DNA from: an uncultured Bacteroidota bacterium | GTDB taxonomy: Bacteria; Bacteroidota; Bacteroidia; Bacteroidales; P3 | Reading direction: 5' to 3' | DNA length: 64,000 bases | NCBI GenBank assembly: GCA_902790215.1 | Contig: CADAQX010000027.1 | Location: forward strand, 1 to 64,000 | Part shown: positions 17,201 through 26,314 of the stretch, piece after piece | Layout of the letters: the number at the start of each line of letters is the position of its first letter | Position numbering within the stretch: the stretch's first letter is position 1 | Notes under the pieces: model-generated | What the model was told of the DNA's origin: nothing | What the model saw: only the letters and a program-made list of their open reading frames with translations | Database searches by the model: none | Program-made: the position numbers and the translations under genes

Positions 17201-17415
17201 CCGGTGTCGGCCATGCGGTCAAGTTCGTGCAGTATGCGCTCCTTCATCTCGTTGGCGGCCTTGTTGGTAAAGGTGATGGCGAGAATGCGTTTGAAGCGCA
17301 CGGGGAGCTCGTTCTCGCCGGCCGAAAAGGCCAGGAGGAGGTATTGGCGCACGAGGGTGTAGGTCTTGCCCGAACCCGCTGAGGCGCGGCAGATGATGAA
17401 TCGGCTACTGTCCAT
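14266..17415 (-). CDS. addA: AddA/RecB-like UvrD-family helicase-nuclease
   Basis: A 1049-residue SF1A helicase fused to a RecB-type nuclease. Motifs in order: P-loop ASAGSGKTYTL (about 9-19), ITFTNKAANEMKERI, YLIDEFQDTSRLQW (about 395), VGDGKQAIYRFRQGD, MTIHKAKGLEAPVV and LYVALTRPKEKLLLY. Near residue 1000 is VWVIDYKTGQ, the PD-(D/E)xK nuclease core. The family resects double-strand breaks as AddAB. An AddB partner is not adjacent. I chose ATG 17415 because the promoter at 17425 lies just upstream; a longer in-frame start would cross that promoter. Confidence 0.88.
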   Translation of the reverse strand: MDSSRFIICRASAGSGKTYTLVRQYLLLAFSAGENELPVRFKRILAITFTNKAANEMKERILHELDRMADTGTASPMGKDIAEQLKLSDSALRHHASIVRQAILHNYSDLAVCTIDSFMHRIVRTFAHDLNLPLNFDVQIDNDALIQSAVDDLMALAGTDGQQELTEMLCDFAESRMSDGKSYMIERELASLAQELFKEHTPQYLRLLRDTDSAEFRQIHRSMVAENRSYEQRLKALGQKAVDTFTAQGLSDNDFYHGASGAGVYFRKLANGIIGEPNSYVLAYLEGDKLGSAKVSRSVVDALTQVKPLLIFIYNEIVELRTAEETLYNTRQLLLKNLYSLALLNKLGQLVGQYSRDNEIVHISEFNRRISEVVQDEPAPFIYERIGNRYHNYLIDEFQDTSRLQWQNLVPLVENGVSSGHTSLVVGDGKQAIYRFRQGDVGQFIALPHVDNPVHGRLLEHPGTSSVTNLEYNFRTARAIVEFNNDFFAWAVRNRFADNKDLQDIYIGSGETPALVQTPVTEGGYIQAGFYDLDGDRTPLWDDMLADIQSLTDGQGYRFRDITVLARDNRTLGEISTHLTAHDIPVVSGESFLLSQSRAVMLMRNMLQYLLDSTDRVAAARVVLYLRSLGLSSCHIDTAFLNNRQPVDLDSLLAPDGIELNTALLRTLDLYDCCEEMLRMLHLDNIETSYIATFLNIVAKYTNSHRHDLAEFIEWFDEQKDRLSTNTASDLDAVRLMTIHKAKGLEAPVVLYPILNKRDTQDDIWVQIDPGSGLPLPTGLVHPIQGKPSLFDEQYNEEKQKNDMDRINVLYVALTRPKEKLLLYCQTPPKENTTCYTALLHDYLSMRSDTREIRPGVIAIGDSSPASSPAASESPAAERISSIVFPTWASRIAIAEQSAQIFRQLDETAIRRGNQVHEVLALVHSTDDLDNALDTYTRRTRPDDETAAYLRQALHNMMAQPEVARFFNPQFPAKNECNIAWHNEVIRPDRIVYTPDCVWVIDYKTGQPKAEHQDQVLHYCDALSAMGHPTVKGYLVYLSADHCQVLPCL

Positions 17416-17424
17416 AACAATTTG

Positions 17425-17432
17425 CAAAGATA
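17425..17432 (-). promoter_or_regulatory. -7 box of addA
   Basis: Minus-strand TATCTTTG, about 10 bases upstream of the ATG, implying a very short leader. No TTG was seen at the matching -33 position. Confidence 0.65.
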
Positions 17433-17525
17433 CGACTTTTTTTTCATATATTATAGGGGTTGTTTTTAATCCGGCAGGCGGAATGTTAAAAAAGACTTTT
17501 TTTTGATTTTTTTTACAGCATAATG

Positions 17526-17555
17526 TTGATAATTCAAGAAAATTTGCTAATTTAG
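17526..17555 (+). promoter_or_regulatory. Possible tonB promoter
   Basis: TTG (17526-17528) and TAATTTAG (17548-17555), one mismatch from TAnnTTTG, spaced 19 bases, about 65 bases before the tonB ATG. Confidence 0.45.
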
Positions 17556-17618
17556 CGGTTGAAAAAGAGTGCATGTAGAATGCTTAAAAAGTAAAATAAT
17601 AAATTAAAATTCAATAAT

Positions 17619-18308
17619 ATGGAAGCAAAGAAAACTCCTAAGGCAGACCTCGAAAAACGCAGAGGACTGTATTTGGAAATCGGACTGGTGGTCATTTTGG
17701 CTGCCGCATTGGTGGCTTTCAACATCAAGTCGTACGACAAGGAGGAAAAGGTGGTGAACACCCGTACCGCCGAGTCGGAGATTGATGTGGAAATCCTCAA
17801 TACCCAGGAAGAGGAAACCCCTCCGCCACCTCCTGAAGAACCCGAGGTTGTCGCCACCGACCTTAATGTGGTTGAAAACGACGCCCAGGACATTGAAGAG
17901 GTGGGTATCATCAACGCTGGCGACGACGCCAACAAGGGCGCTGAGCGTATCACCAACGTTGTGGTAGAAGAAGAGGTGCAGGAAGAAGAGGACGAAGTCT
18001 TCATCGTTGTTGAGGAAGACCCAGAGTTCCCCGGTGGTCTGCAGGCCCTCTCCCAGTTCATTGCCGACAATATCAAGTATCCGCAGCTTGCCAAGGAGAA
18101 CAATATCACGGGTCGTGTGTTCGTCTCCTTCGTGGTCGAGAAAGACGGTCGCGTTGGTCAGGTGAAGATTCTGCGTGACATCGGCGGTGGCTGCGGCAAC
18201 GAGGCTGTGCGTGTGGTGAAGCTGATGCCCAAGTGGAAACCCGGCAAACAGCGTGGTAAACCTGTACGTACACAGTTCAACCTCCCCGTCAACTTCGACT
18301 TGCAGTAA
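17619..18308 (+). CDS. tonB: TonB-family energy transducer
   Basis: A 229-residue inner-membrane protein. A short cytoplasmic N-terminus (MEAKKTPKADLEKRRG) precedes one TM helix at about 20-40. Then come a PPPPPEEPE stretch near 68 and a long acidic linker (VVEEEVQEEEDEV), so the usual Pro-rich spacer is largely replaced by Glu. Residues about 140-229 are the TonB C-terminal domain (PEFPGGLQALSQFI, GRVFVSFVVEKDGRV, PKWKPGKQRGKPV). It passes proton-motive force to outer-membrane TonB-dependent receptors. No exbB or exbD is nearby. It is followed by a clear terminator. Confidence 0.93.
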   Translation: MEAKKTPKADLEKRRGLYLEIGLVVILAAALVAFNIKSYDKEEKVVNTRTAESEIDVEILNTQEEETPPPPPEEPEVVATDLNVVENDAQDIEEVGIINAGDDANKGAERITNVVVEEEVQEEEDEVFIVVEEDPEFPGGLQALSQFIADNIKYPQLAKENNITGRVFVSFVVEKDGRVGQVKILRDIGGGCGNEAVRVVKLMPKWKPGKQRGKPVRTQFNLPVNFDLQ

Positions 18309-18348
18309 TGTAAAGTGCTGCGGCGCAAGGCTACGGCAGGAAGTATAA

Positions 18349-18385
18349 AAAAGGGTTGCCCAATGCAAAGGCAGCCCTTTTCTTC
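18349..18385 (+). terminator. Terminator of tonB
   Basis: A 12-bp stem (18349-18360 and 18370-18381) with one G-U pair and a 9-base loop, ending in a T-rich run TTTTCTTCTT. Confidence 0.8.
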
Positions 18386-18432
18386 TTGGATGGACATGGA
18401 GCCGCTATCATATCTATATCTTAATTGTCTCT

Positions 18433-20358
18433 ATGCTTGCTATTAACAACTTATCGGTTCAATTCACTGGGACCAATCTTTTCGAGAATGTAACATTCAA
18501 TATCGGCGACCACGACCGCATAGGACTAGTGGGGAAGAACGGCGCCGGGAAGTCCACGCTGATGAAGATACTCTGCGGCTGGCAGCAACCCGAGACAGGC
18601 ACTCTGGTCATTGCCTCGGATCAGACGGTGGGCTATCTGCCACAGGAAATGGTTCCGGACACCACGCGAACAGTCATCGAAGAGGCGTTGACAGCCTTCA
18701 GCCATATAGATGCATTGATTGCCGAACAGCAGCGCCTTACCGAGGAGATTGCCACCCGCACCGACTACGAATCACCGGCCTACACCAAGCTCCTCAATCG
18801 TCACAACGATGTGACGGAGCAGATTAGCATGCATGGCGGCTCCAGCCGCAGGGAACAGACCGAGAAGGTTCTGCTTGGGCTGGGATTTAAACATGACGAC
18901 TTCAATCGGCCGGTGGCTGAATTCAGTGGTGGCTGGCAAATGCGTGTGGAACTGGCCAAGTTGCTGCTGCAAGGCCCCGACTTCCTGCTTCTTGACGAGC
19001 CTACCAACCACTTGGACATCGTTTCAATCCAGTGGCTGGAGAATTTCTTGAGGAACTATCCCGGAGCAGTGGTGCTGGTGTCGCACGACCGCACATTTTT
19101 GGATAATATCACCACGCGAACCATAGAGATTACCGCTGGGCGCATTTACGATTACAAGTGCTCCTACTCCGACTATGTCATCCAGATGCAGGAACGCCGT
19201 GCCTCGCAGATGGCGCAGCTCACCGCCCAGCAGCGGCAGGTGGCGCAGATTGAGGCTTTCATTGAGCGGTTCCGCTACAAGGCCACCAAGTCCAAACAGG
19301 TGCAGTCGCGCATCAAAATGCTGGACAAGATGGAAATGGTGAAGGTGGATGAGGTGAGTACCGAGAGCATCCATTTCCGCTTTCCCCCGGCACCGCACAG
19401 CGGCAAGATAGTTGTTGAAGCGGAACACTTGGGCAAGGCCTATGGTGATTTGCAGGTGTTCGACCGGGTGGATTTCCTGCTTACATCGGGCAAAAAGGTG
19501 GCCTTTGTAGGCCGTAATGGAGAGGGAAAGTCAACTATGGCCAAGATAATAGTGGGCGAGATAAATGACTACACAGGCTCTTTCCGGCTGGGGGCTCAGG
19601 TGCAGGTGGGCTATTATGCCCAGAACCAGGCTGCCATGCTCGACGGTGAGAAGACGGTGTTCCAGACCATCGACGATATTGCTACGGGCGACATACGGCC
19701 GAAAATCCGCAATATATTGGGCAGTTTTCTTTTCGACAGCGAAGACTGCGAGAAAAAGGTCAAGGTGCTCTCCGGCGGCGAGAAGGCGCGGCTGGCACTG
19801 GCCAAACTCCTGCTCACCCCCTCGAACCTGCTTGTCCTCGACGAGCCTACCAACCATTTGGACATGGACTCCAAGGACATCCTCAAGAATGCCCTGCTCC
19901 AATACACAGGCACGCTGATTCTCGTGTCCCATGACCGTGACTTCTTGCAGGGGTTGACAGAGACACTCTACGAATTCCGCGACGGAGAGGTGCATGAGTT
20001 CCGCGGTGACATCTTCGAGTTTTTGGATGCCAAAGAGTCCGAGCAGGCGGCACGGGCAGCAAAAGCCAATATGTTTAGCCAGACGGTTCAAGCCAAAACC
20101 AGTGCAGGGAAGGAAGCTTATGAGCAAAACCGCAATCGTGAGCGCGAGTTGCGCAAGCTGCGCAGTGCGGTGGAAAAGATAGAAAAAGAAATAGAGACCC
20201 TCGAGGCACAGATTGCCGAGAAAGAGTCTCTATTGGCTTCGGGCAATGCCCAGGATGCAAATTTCTTTGCCGAATACCAGTCGTTGAAAGACCGGCTCGA
20301 TGCCCAGATGGAGGCCTGGGAGACGGCCACCATTGCCGTGGAGGAGTATAAGGGGTAA
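18433..20358 (+). CDS. ABC-F family ATPase (Uup/YheS type)
   Basis: A 641-residue soluble protein with two ATP-binding cassettes and no membrane segments. Cassette 1 has GKNGAGKST (near 37), the signature FSGGWQMR and LLDEPTNHLD. Cassette 2 has GRNGEGKST (near 358), LSGGEKAR and VLDEPTNHLD. The linker between them (about 245-300, Gln/Arg rich) is the P-site tRNA interaction motif region. A C-terminal coiled coil (ELRKLRSAVEKIEKEIE) resembles that of Uup. ABC-F proteins act on the ribosome in translation rescue, and some protect against antibiotics. This one looks like a housekeeping member. Confidence 0.92.
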   Translation: MLAINNLSVQFTGTNLFENVTFNIGDHDRIGLVGKNGAGKSTLMKILCGWQQPETGTLVIASDQTVGYLPQEMVPDTTRTVIEEALTAFSHIDALIAEQQRLTEEIATRTDYESPAYTKLLNRHNDVTEQISMHGGSSRREQTEKVLLGLGFKHDDFNRPVAEFSGGWQMRVELAKLLLQGPDFLLLDEPTNHLDIVSIQWLENFLRNYPGAVVLVSHDRTFLDNITTRTIEITAGRIYDYKCSYSDYVIQMQERRASQMAQLTAQQRQVAQIEAFIERFRYKATKSKQVQSRIKMLDKMEMVKVDEVSTESIHFRFPPAPHSGKIVVEAEHLGKAYGDLQVFDRVDFLLTSGKKVAFVGRNGEGKSTMAKIIVGEINDYTGSFRLGAQVQVGYYAQNQAAMLDGEKTVFQTIDDIATGDIRPKIRNILGSFLFDSEDCEKKVKVLSGGEKARLALAKLLLTPSNLLVLDEPTNHLDMDSKDILKNALLQYTGTLILVSHDRDFLQGLTETLYEFRDGEVHEFRGDIFEFLDAKESEQAARAAKANMFSQTVQAKTSAGKEAYEQNRNRERELRKLRSAVEKIEKEIETLEAQIAEKESLLASGNAQDANFFAEYQSLKDRLDAQMEAWETATIAVEEYKG

Positions 20359-20405
20359 TGCTACATGGTGAAAAAAAGTAAACCTTAAAGACCGAATTGG
20401 AATAT

Positions 20406-21692
20406 TTAGTGTTGACTATCAGACAGTAATATCCACTTGTACACAGGCATGACTTCAATATTGATGCCATGGGTTTGGATGGTGTTTTCTTGGTCGCGGG
20501 TCACAATGACGGCCTTTTTCAATGGGCGGATGCCATGCAGGGCGACTAGTGCTTTGATTTCTCTCTCGATGGTGAGGCTGTCGTTGATGTTTATCGATGC
20601 CTGGACTGCCATATCTGCCTCTGGAATATAAAAGTCCACTTCCACATTGTGGTTGTAGTAGAACACGCGAGGCTCGTCGGTATTGCTGTATCTTCGTAGC
20701 AGGTGAATGGCGCATAAGTTTTCCAATAGTTTCTCTTCACCATTGAACAGAAAATTGTTTAACAGACCATTGTCAGAGAAATAACGTTTTTTGATGGTCT
20801 CCTGCTCTGTGAATGGAGAGACAAAATTGGTCAGGGCAAAGGTCATGTAGCTATCTTCGAAGTATTGTAAATAGTCTTTTACCGAAGTCAGGCTAACCTT
20901 TTCTCCCGTTGACCTCACGATATTTTGCAGTCGAGTTAGCGATACAGGCTGTGTAACACATTCAGCCAGTTTCTTGGCCAAAAGCCGGATACTGCGGATG
21001 TTTCGGATATTGTTGCGAGCCACAATGTCCCCCATCAGGATTTTCTGGTACAGACTATTTACCCATTCACGTTTGTCAATAAGATTAAAGGTCTCAGCAA
21101 AACCACCGTCTGCCAAATAGGAGTCCATCTGTCGTGCAATGTTGCGTAAAATATTTGGGTCGAACATCCAGTTGTTGTGGAGTTCAGTTTGGTGGTACAG
21201 GAGGTATTCGGAAAAAGAAAACGGCCAGACTTCACGGATAATAAAACGCCCGCCGAGGGTTGTGGCCACCTCGCTGCTCAGCATTTTGGCATTGCTCCCA
21301 GTAACCATCACTCGGTATTGTTGGTCGGCCAGTCTGCGTACAAATTGCTCCCACCCATCTATTACTTGTACCTCGTCAAGATAGATAAAGGGCTTTTTGT
21401 CGCCAAACATTTCTGCATAGCAGTCAAGAATCACTCCAAGCTCGGAGGCCTGCATGTAGCGGATACGCTCGTCCTCGAAGTTAATGTAGAGAAAATCCTC
21501 TACCTTCATTGACATATTGTTGATGCGCTGTTGCATGTCTTGTACCATCAGGCATGATTTTCCTGCTCTTCGAATACCTACAAGTACATAGTTCATCTTA
21601 TCCTCAAAAGGAATAGGGCGGACTACCAGTACTCTTTCCCGAACCTCCTGCTGACGTTCAAGGATGATTCTTTTTACAATCTGCTTATCCAT
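20406..21692 (-). CDS. AAA_14 / DUF4143 ATPase
   Basis: A 428-residue protein with Walker A VGIRRAGKSCLM at about 37-48. A Walker B-like FIYLDEVQVIDGWEQ follows near 100, with GSNAKMLSSEVATTLGGR after it. The C-terminal half has the DUF4143 core (EWVNSLYQKILMGDIVARN, YLQYFEDSYM, VDFYIPEADMAVQASI), where the terminal part resembles a nuclease-like fold. The family is widespread, often horizontally moved, and of unknown role. A perfect 19-bp inverted repeat lies 9 bases upstream of the ATG and probably controls it. It converges with the ABC-F gene. Confidence 0.9.
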   Translation of the reverse strand: MDKQIVKRIILERQQEVRERVLVVRPIPFEDKMNYVLVGIRRAGKSCLMVQDMQQRINNMSMKVEDFLYINFEDERIRYMQASELGVILDCYAEMFGDKKPFIYLDEVQVIDGWEQFVRRLADQQYRVMVTGSNAKMLSSEVATTLGGRFIIREVWPFSFSEYLLYHQTELHNNWMFDPNILRNIARQMDSYLADGGFAETFNLIDKREWVNSLYQKILMGDIVARNNIRNIRSIRLLAKKLAECVTQPVSLTRLQNIVRSTGEKVSLTSVKDYLQYFEDSYMTFALTNFVSPFTEQETIKKRYFSDNGLLNNFLFNGEEKLLENLCAIHLLRRYSNTDEPRVFYYNHNVEVDFYIPEADMAVQASININDSLTIEREIKALVALHGIRPLKKAVIVTRDQENTIQTHGINIEVMPVYKWILLSDSQH

Positions 21693-21701
21693 GCTGATAA
21701 T

Positions 21702-21758
21702 TATTTTAACCTATACGTTAGAATATTTTTTAATTCCCATAACGTATAGGTTAAAATA
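21702..21758 (-). promoter_or_regulatory. Operator-like inverted repeat upstream of the DUF4143 ATPase
   Basis: Perfect 19-bp arms at 21702-21720 and 21740-21758, spacer 19. Each arm contains TAAC-N6-GTTA, itself a half-palindrome. The distal arm ends 21 bases before the stop of the flavoprotein gene, the proximal arm 9 bases before the ATPase start, so it fills the promoter region. It is likely to bind a dimeric or tetrameric regulator, or to be a transcript hairpin. Confidence 0.65.
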
Positions 21759-21779
21759 TTATTGTATTGCAGTGGGGAT

Positions 21780-23024
21780 TTATTTCGTTTGTGATGCAGC
21801 GGCGCGGCCGGCGGCATAGCCTGTAGAAAAGGCTATCTGCAAGTTGTATCCGCCTGTGTCGGCGTCCAAGTCTAGTACTTCGCCGGCAAAATAGAGGCCG
21901 GGTACCAGTTTCGACTCCATGGTCTTGGGGTTTATCTCCTTGATGTTCACACCCCCTTGCGTCACCACAGCGGTGTCGTATTCTCCTGTTCCGCAGAGAG
22001 TGAACTCCACGTTCTTGAGGAATTGCAGCAGTCTTCGGCGCTCGTTGCCATTAATCTGATGCAGTCTCTTGTAGTATTCGATATGCAGCCGGTCAAGAGC
22101 CAATTGTACCAGCTCGGCGGGCAGCCACATGCGCAGGGCATCGTGGAACAGGCGTGTGCCGTTGTCGTTGAGGTCGGCAATCAGCCGTCGGTCGAGGGTG
22201 TCGGCATCCAAGGCGGGTTTCAGGTCGATATGAGCGGTGAGGGTCTCACCATTGTTCAGCATCCGGCTCACCTGTCTGCTGGCTGAGAGCACTATCGGAC
22301 CGTCGATGCCGTCTTCGGCAAAAGTCATCTCGCCGAAGCCTTCAAACAGGTGTTTATTGTCGCCGGGTTTGGTGATGGTGAGGCCTACGTTCTTCAGCAC
22401 GAAGCCCACCAGCTCCTGCGGTATCTTCTCCTGGCAGGTGAGCGACACCAGCGACGGCACCTGTGGCACCACGCTGTGTCCTGCCTCTTCGGCCAGTCGG
22501 TAGCCGATGCCAGTGGAACCCGTCGTGGGGTAGGAGAGGCCTCCTGTGGCTATGATGACTGCATCGCCGCGCACGGTAGTGCCGTCCTGCAGTCGCACGC
22601 CGTGGCGGTCTTCAGTGAGGCTCTTTACTGCGCAGTTCTTGCGTATTTCCACATTCGGACGAGTTTCCAGGTCGTTGATGAGGGCCAGGAATATATCGAG
22701 GGATTTACCGCTTTTGGGATAGACCCTGTGCCCGCGCTCCTCTATTAGCGGCACATTCCGTCGCTCGAAGAAGTCCATCAGCTGTGTGTTGAACATCTGG
22801 GAGAAACTGTTCCGCATCCACCGCCCGTCGGGGCCGATGTGGGCGATGAAATCCTTTATCGGTGCAGTGTTGGTAAGGTTGCATCTCCCTTTGCCGGTGA
22901 TGCGGAGCTTGCGTCCCGCCTGATCCATCTTCTCCAGCAGGACAACCTCTGCCCCCTGCTCGGCGGCGGCGACGGCAGCCATCATGCCTGCGGCGCCGGC
23001 GCCCACAACAACCACCCGGTTCAT
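21780..23024 (-). CDS. NAD(P)/FAD-dependent oxidoreductase, HI0933/BaiN family
   Basis: A 414-residue flavoprotein. The FAD-binding Rossmann motif VVVGAGAAGMMAAVAA is at residues 4-19, followed by LLEKMDQAGRKLRITGKGRC, the hallmark GRKxxxTGxGRCN of this family. The C-terminal FAD segment GLYFAGEVLDLDADTGGYN also fits. Substrate is unknown for most members; some BaiN proteins act on bile-acid intermediates, but that cannot be claimed here. I used ATG 23024, which overlaps the upstream stress-protein stop (ATGA), so the two genes are translationally coupled. Confidence 0.9.
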   Translation of the reverse strand: MNRVVVVGAGAAGMMAAVAAAEQGAEVVLLEKMDQAGRKLRITGKGRCNLTNTAPIKDFIAHIGPDGRWMRNSFSQMFNTQLMDFFERRNVPLIEERGHRVYPKSGKSLDIFLALINDLETRPNVEIRKNCAVKSLTEDRHGVRLQDGTTVRGDAVIIATGGLSYPTTGSTGIGYRLAEEAGHSVVPQVPSLVSLTCQEKIPQELVGFVLKNVGLTITKPGDNKHLFEGFGEMTFAEDGIDGPIVLSASRQVSRMLNNGETLTAHIDLKPALDADTLDRRLIADLNDNGTRLFHDALRMWLPAELVQLALDRLHIEYYKRLHQINGNERRRLLQFLKNVEFTLCGTGEYDTAVVTQGGVNIKEINPKTMESKLVPGLYFAGEVLDLDADTGGYNLQIAFSTGYAAGRAAASQTK

Positions 23025-23857
23025 GACTTCGACAGGGTGATGATGTCGGCGGGATGCACACACAGCACAGGTATCTGGGAGTTGTGCACAATCTGCTGCG
23101 CATTGGTGCCGAGGAAGAGCTGCGAGATGATTCGGTCTTGCTCGGTGTTGATGACAACCAAGTCGGCTTTGATGTTTTCACAATAGGTCAGCACCGTATC
23201 GCTATAGTTGGAGTACTTCTGCACGGTGGTCACATGTTTGATGCCCTCGTGATTCAGATACTCTTCGGTCTGGGCGATATAGGCATTCAGTTGTGCAGCC
23301 TCTTCGGGGAACTCCTGCAGTCCGAGGATGTGAATCTCGGAGCCGAACATCTTGGCCATCGTGGCTGCGGGCGGCACCTTCTGGCGTGAATTGACATTGA
23401 TGCGGATAGGCACCACAATACGCTCCAAGTCTTTGTGGAAGTTGAAGCCTTCGCGGATGGTCAATACCGGCACGGGAGCCTCCTGCACAATGCGCACAGC
23501 GGTACTGCCCATCCAGTATTTCTCGAAACCGGAAGCGCCGTTGGTGCCGATGACAATCATGGGAGAGTTCTCGTGACGTGCCACGCGGGCGATGACTGCC
23601 GCCACACGACCTGAGCAGATGTCCCAGCGAATCTTGCCGTACTTCATCAGCGGCTGGTTCTTCTCGCACAGCTGTGTCAGTTTGTCCTCCGCCAACAGGC
23701 TCATCACCGTCTGCTGCTCTTCGTCTATCAACAGTTTCTCCCGTTTTGCCCACACGATTTTTATATCGCAATGCAGTTTATTGGCAATGTCAATGGCCAA
23801 TTCAAGGGCGATAAGCGACCCCTTTGAAAAGTCTGTTCCGACAATAATTGAATTCAT
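23021..23857 (-). CDS. Two-domain universal stress protein (UspA family)
   Basis: A 278-residue protein. The N-terminal Usp domain (residues 1-140) starts [19 protein letters not shown] and has the ATP-binding pattern G-2x-G-9x-G-S in [17 protein letters not shown] second Usp-like domain (about 145-278) ends [20 protein letters not shown], with a shorter ligand loop, and may be degenerate. Such proteins are cytoplasmic nucleotide-binding stress factors. It is coupled to the flavoprotein gene and divergent from ruvB. Confidence 0.92.
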   Translation of the reverse strand: MNSIIVGTDFSKGSLIALELAIDIANKLHCDIKIVWAKREKLLIDEEQQTVMSLLAEDKLTQLCEKNQPLMKYGKIRWDICSGRVAAVIARVARHENSPMIVIGTNGASGFEKYWMGSTAVRIVQEAPVPVLTIREGFNFHKDLERIVVPIRINVNSRQKVPPAATMAKMFGSEIHILGLQEFPEEAAQLNAYIAQTEEYLNHEGIKHVTTVQKYSNYSDTVLTYCENIKADLVVINTEQDRIISQLFLGTNAQQIVHNSQIPVLCVHPADIITLSKS

Positions 23858-23950
23858 CTTATGATAGTTTTTGCTTTTGGTTTATAACGAGTCTTTGCCC
23901 TTTTTATTTTGGCAAAGGGAATAAAAAAATGCTATGTGCCGTTTTTTTTG

Positions 23951-23958
23951 TAATTTTG
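23951..23958 (+). promoter_or_regulatory. -7 box of ruvB
   Basis: TAATTTTG lies 22 bases upstream of the ruvB ATG at 23980, matching TAnnTTTG. Confidence 0.6.
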
Positions 23959-23979
23959 CATCTTCAAAGGCACACAGCA

Positions 23980-25008
23980 ATGAATACCAATTTAGATGCT
24001 ACCGGCCACAGCCAGACCGTGCAGGAACGCGAGGTCGAGCGCGCTTTGCGCCCCAAGGGCTTCAACAGCTTTGCGGGGCAGAAGCAGGTGCTCGACAATC
24101 TTCGCATCTTCGTGGGTGCGGCCAAGCAGCGTGGCGAACCCCTCGACCACGTGCTCTTCTTCGGTCCTCCCGGCCTGGGCAAGACCACCCTCTCCTATAT
24201 CATCGCCAACGAGCTGGGGGTGAACATCAAGATGACCTCCGGCCCGGTGCTGGACAAGCCTGGCGACTTGGCCGGCATGCTCACTTCGCTCGAAGCCAAC
24301 GATGTCCTTTTCATAGACGAGATACACCGCCTGTCGCCTGTAGTGGAGGAGTACCTTTACTCTGCCATGGAGGACTATAAGATAGACATACTTATCGAGT
24401 CCGGCCCTGCCGCCCGCAGCGTGCAGCTCAACCTCAAACCCTTCACGCTTATCGGAGCCACAACCCGTTCCGGCATGCTGACGGCACCGCTGCGTGCCCG
24501 TTTCGGCATCAACTGCCGGCTGCAATACTACGACGCCGAGACACTGGCCACCATTGTCAACCGCTCCGCCGGTCTGCTGCAGGTGAAGATAACCTCCGAA
24601 TCCGCTTTCGAGATAGCCCGCCGCAGCCGCGGCACTCCCCGCATAGCCAACTTGCTTTTGCGCCGCGTCCGCGACTTTGCGCAGGTCAAAGGCGACGGCA
24701 CCATCACGCTGGATATCGCACGCTATGCTCTCCGCGCCCTCAATGTGGACAGCAACGGTCTTGACGAAATGGACCTGCGCATCCTCGGCACCATCATCGA
24801 CAAGTTCCGAGGGGGACCGGTGGGCATCAACAACATCGCCACAGCCGTGGGCGAAGACGCAGGCACCGTCGAGGAGGTATATGAGCCATACCTCATACAG
24901 GAAGGCTACCTGCAGCGCACTCCCCGAGGCCGCGAAGCCACCCCGTTGGCCTACCAGCACCTCGGCAAGCTGAAAACCGACGGACAACAACAATTGCTCG
25001 ATTTATAG
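23980..25008 (+). CDS. ruvB: Holliday junction branch migration helicase RuvB
   Basis: A 342-residue AAA+ ATPase, the usual RuvB length. Motifs: [14 protein letters not shown], Walker [13 protein letters not shown], Walker [13 protein letters not shown], sensor 1 [20 protein letters not shown], and the C-terminal winged helix ([18 protein letters not shown]) that contacts DNA. It acts with RuvA, which is not here, to move Holliday junctions. I chose ATG 23980 ([12 protein letters not shown]), since longer starts would run through the promoter. It leads a same-strand run with hutI, lolD and rlmB. Confidence 0.97.
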   Translation: MNTNLDATGHSQTVQEREVERALRPKGFNSFAGQKQVLDNLRIFVGAAKQRGEPLDHVLFFGPPGLGKTTLSYIIANELGVNIKMTSGPVLDKPGDLAGMLTSLEANDVLFIDEIHRLSPVVEEYLYSAMEDYKIDILIESGPAARSVQLNLKPFTLIGATTRSGMLTAPLRARFGINCRLQYYDAETLATIVNRSAGLLQVKITSESAFEIARRSRGTPRIANLLLRRVRDFAQVKGDGTITLDIARYALRALNVDSNGLDEMDLRILGTIIDKFRGGPVGINNIATAVGEDAGTVEEVYEPYLIQEGYLQRTPRGREATPLAYQHLGKLKTDGQQQLLDL

Positions 25009-25078
25009 GGCCTAAAGGTCTTATAAGCCCTATAGGTTCTATAGCCTCTATCAATTCTAAAGAAAACAGCATAAAAAT

Positions 25079-26314
25079 ATGAGAACACTGATTAAAAATA
25101 TCAAGGAGTTGGTGCAGGTGGAACGCCAGCCCAGGCTCCGCGTCTGTGGCAAGGATATGGCACAGATGGAAACCATCAAGAATGCCTACCTCATTATCGA
25201 AGACGACAAGTTTGCCGCCTTCGGTCCCATGTCGGAGCTTAAAGAACAAAATGCCGACACAGTCATCGACGCCACCGGGCACATGGTGCTGCCCTCCTTC
25301 TGCGACTCCCACACGCACATCGTCTATGCCAACTCGCGCGAGCATGAGTTTGTCGATAAAATCCGTGGCCTCAGCTATGAGGAAATTGCCAAGAGGGGAG
25401 GTGGTATCCTTAACTCGGCCAAGGCGACGGCAGCGGCCACGGAGGAAGAGCTGTACGATATGGCCTTGCAGCGTCTCGAGGGTGTGATGCGTATGGGCAC
25501 GGGCGCTATCGAGATTAAGAGCGGCTATGGCCTGTCAACCGAGAGCGAACTGAAGCTTCTGCGCGTAATCCGCCGTCTCAAAGAGAATTCGCCCATGACC
25601 ATCAAGTCGAACTTCCTCGGTGCCCACGGCATTCCGATGGAATATCGCGGCCATCAGGAAGATTATGTCAATGTGGTCATCAACGAGATGATACCCAAAG
25701 TGGCGGAGGAGGGTCTGGCCGACTTCATCGATGTCTTCTGCGATCAGGGTTTCTTTACCGTTGAGGACACCGCCCGCATTCTGGAGGCCGGCATCAAATA
25801 CGGGATGCGGCCGAAGATTCACGCCAACGAGATGGCTGTCTCCGGCGGTGTGCAGGTCGGTGTGAAATATGGAGCCATCTCTGTCGACCATCTGGAGCAG
25901 ATGGGCGACGCCGAGATAGAGTGTCTGAAAGGCTCGGATACCATGCCCACCGTGTTGCCGGGCTGTGCCTTCTTCCTCAACCTGCCCCTCTCGCCGGCCC
26001 GCAAGATGATTGACTCGGGTCTGCCTGTATCCATGGCTTCCGACTACAACCCCGGCACCTCGCCTTCGGGCAATATGCAGCTCATCCTCTCGATGGCCTG
26101 CATACGTTACCGCCTGACCCCCGAAGAGGCCCTGAACGCCACCACCTTGAACACCGCCTATGCCATGGGCGTGAGCGACAAGGTCGGCACTATTGCCGTG
26201 GGCAAGAAGGCCAACTTCTACATCACCGTTCCCATCCCCACCTACGAATACCTGCCCTACGCCTACGGCGAAAACAAGGTGGCACGTACCTTCCTTAACG
26301 GCAGAGAGGTATGA
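25079..26314 (+). CDS. hutI: Imidazolonepropionase
   Basis: A 411-residue amidohydrolase that opens 4-imidazolone-5-propanoate to N-formimino-L-glutamate, step three of histidine degradation. Metal-binding DSHTHIVY is at about residues 78-85. Substrate and metal residues follow in [20 protein letters not shown] and [14 protein letters not shown]. Its length matches HutI. The usual partners hutH, hutU and ftcD are not in the window, so either the pathway is dispersed or the gene is a remnant. Its stop overlaps the lolD start (ATGA), implying co-translation. Confidence 0.94.
   Translation: MRTLIKNIKELVQVERQPRLRVCGKDMAQMETIKNAYLIIEDDKFAAFGPMSELKEQNADTVIDATGHMVLPSFCDSHTHIVYANSREHEFVDKIRGLSYEEIAKRGGGILNSAKATAAATEEELYDMALQRLEGVMRMGTGAIEIKSGYGLSTESELKLLRVIRRLKENSPMTIKSNFLGAHGIPMEYRGHQEDYVNVVINEMIPKVAEEGLADFIDVFCDQGFFTVEDTARILEAGIKYGMRPKIHANEMAVSGGVQVGVKYGAISVDHLEQMGDAEIECLKGSDTMPTVLPGCAFFLNLPLSPARKMIDSGLPVSMASDYNPGTSPSGNMQLILSMACIRYRLTPEEALNATTLNTAYAMGVSDKVGTIAVGKKANFYITVPIPTYEYLPYAYGENKVARTFLNGREV

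Noticed and set aside
25009-25078. CTATAGG/CTCTATC-like words between ruvB and hutI
   Set aside because: They are short and imperfect, with no clear pairing or promoter match; read as low-complexity spacer.
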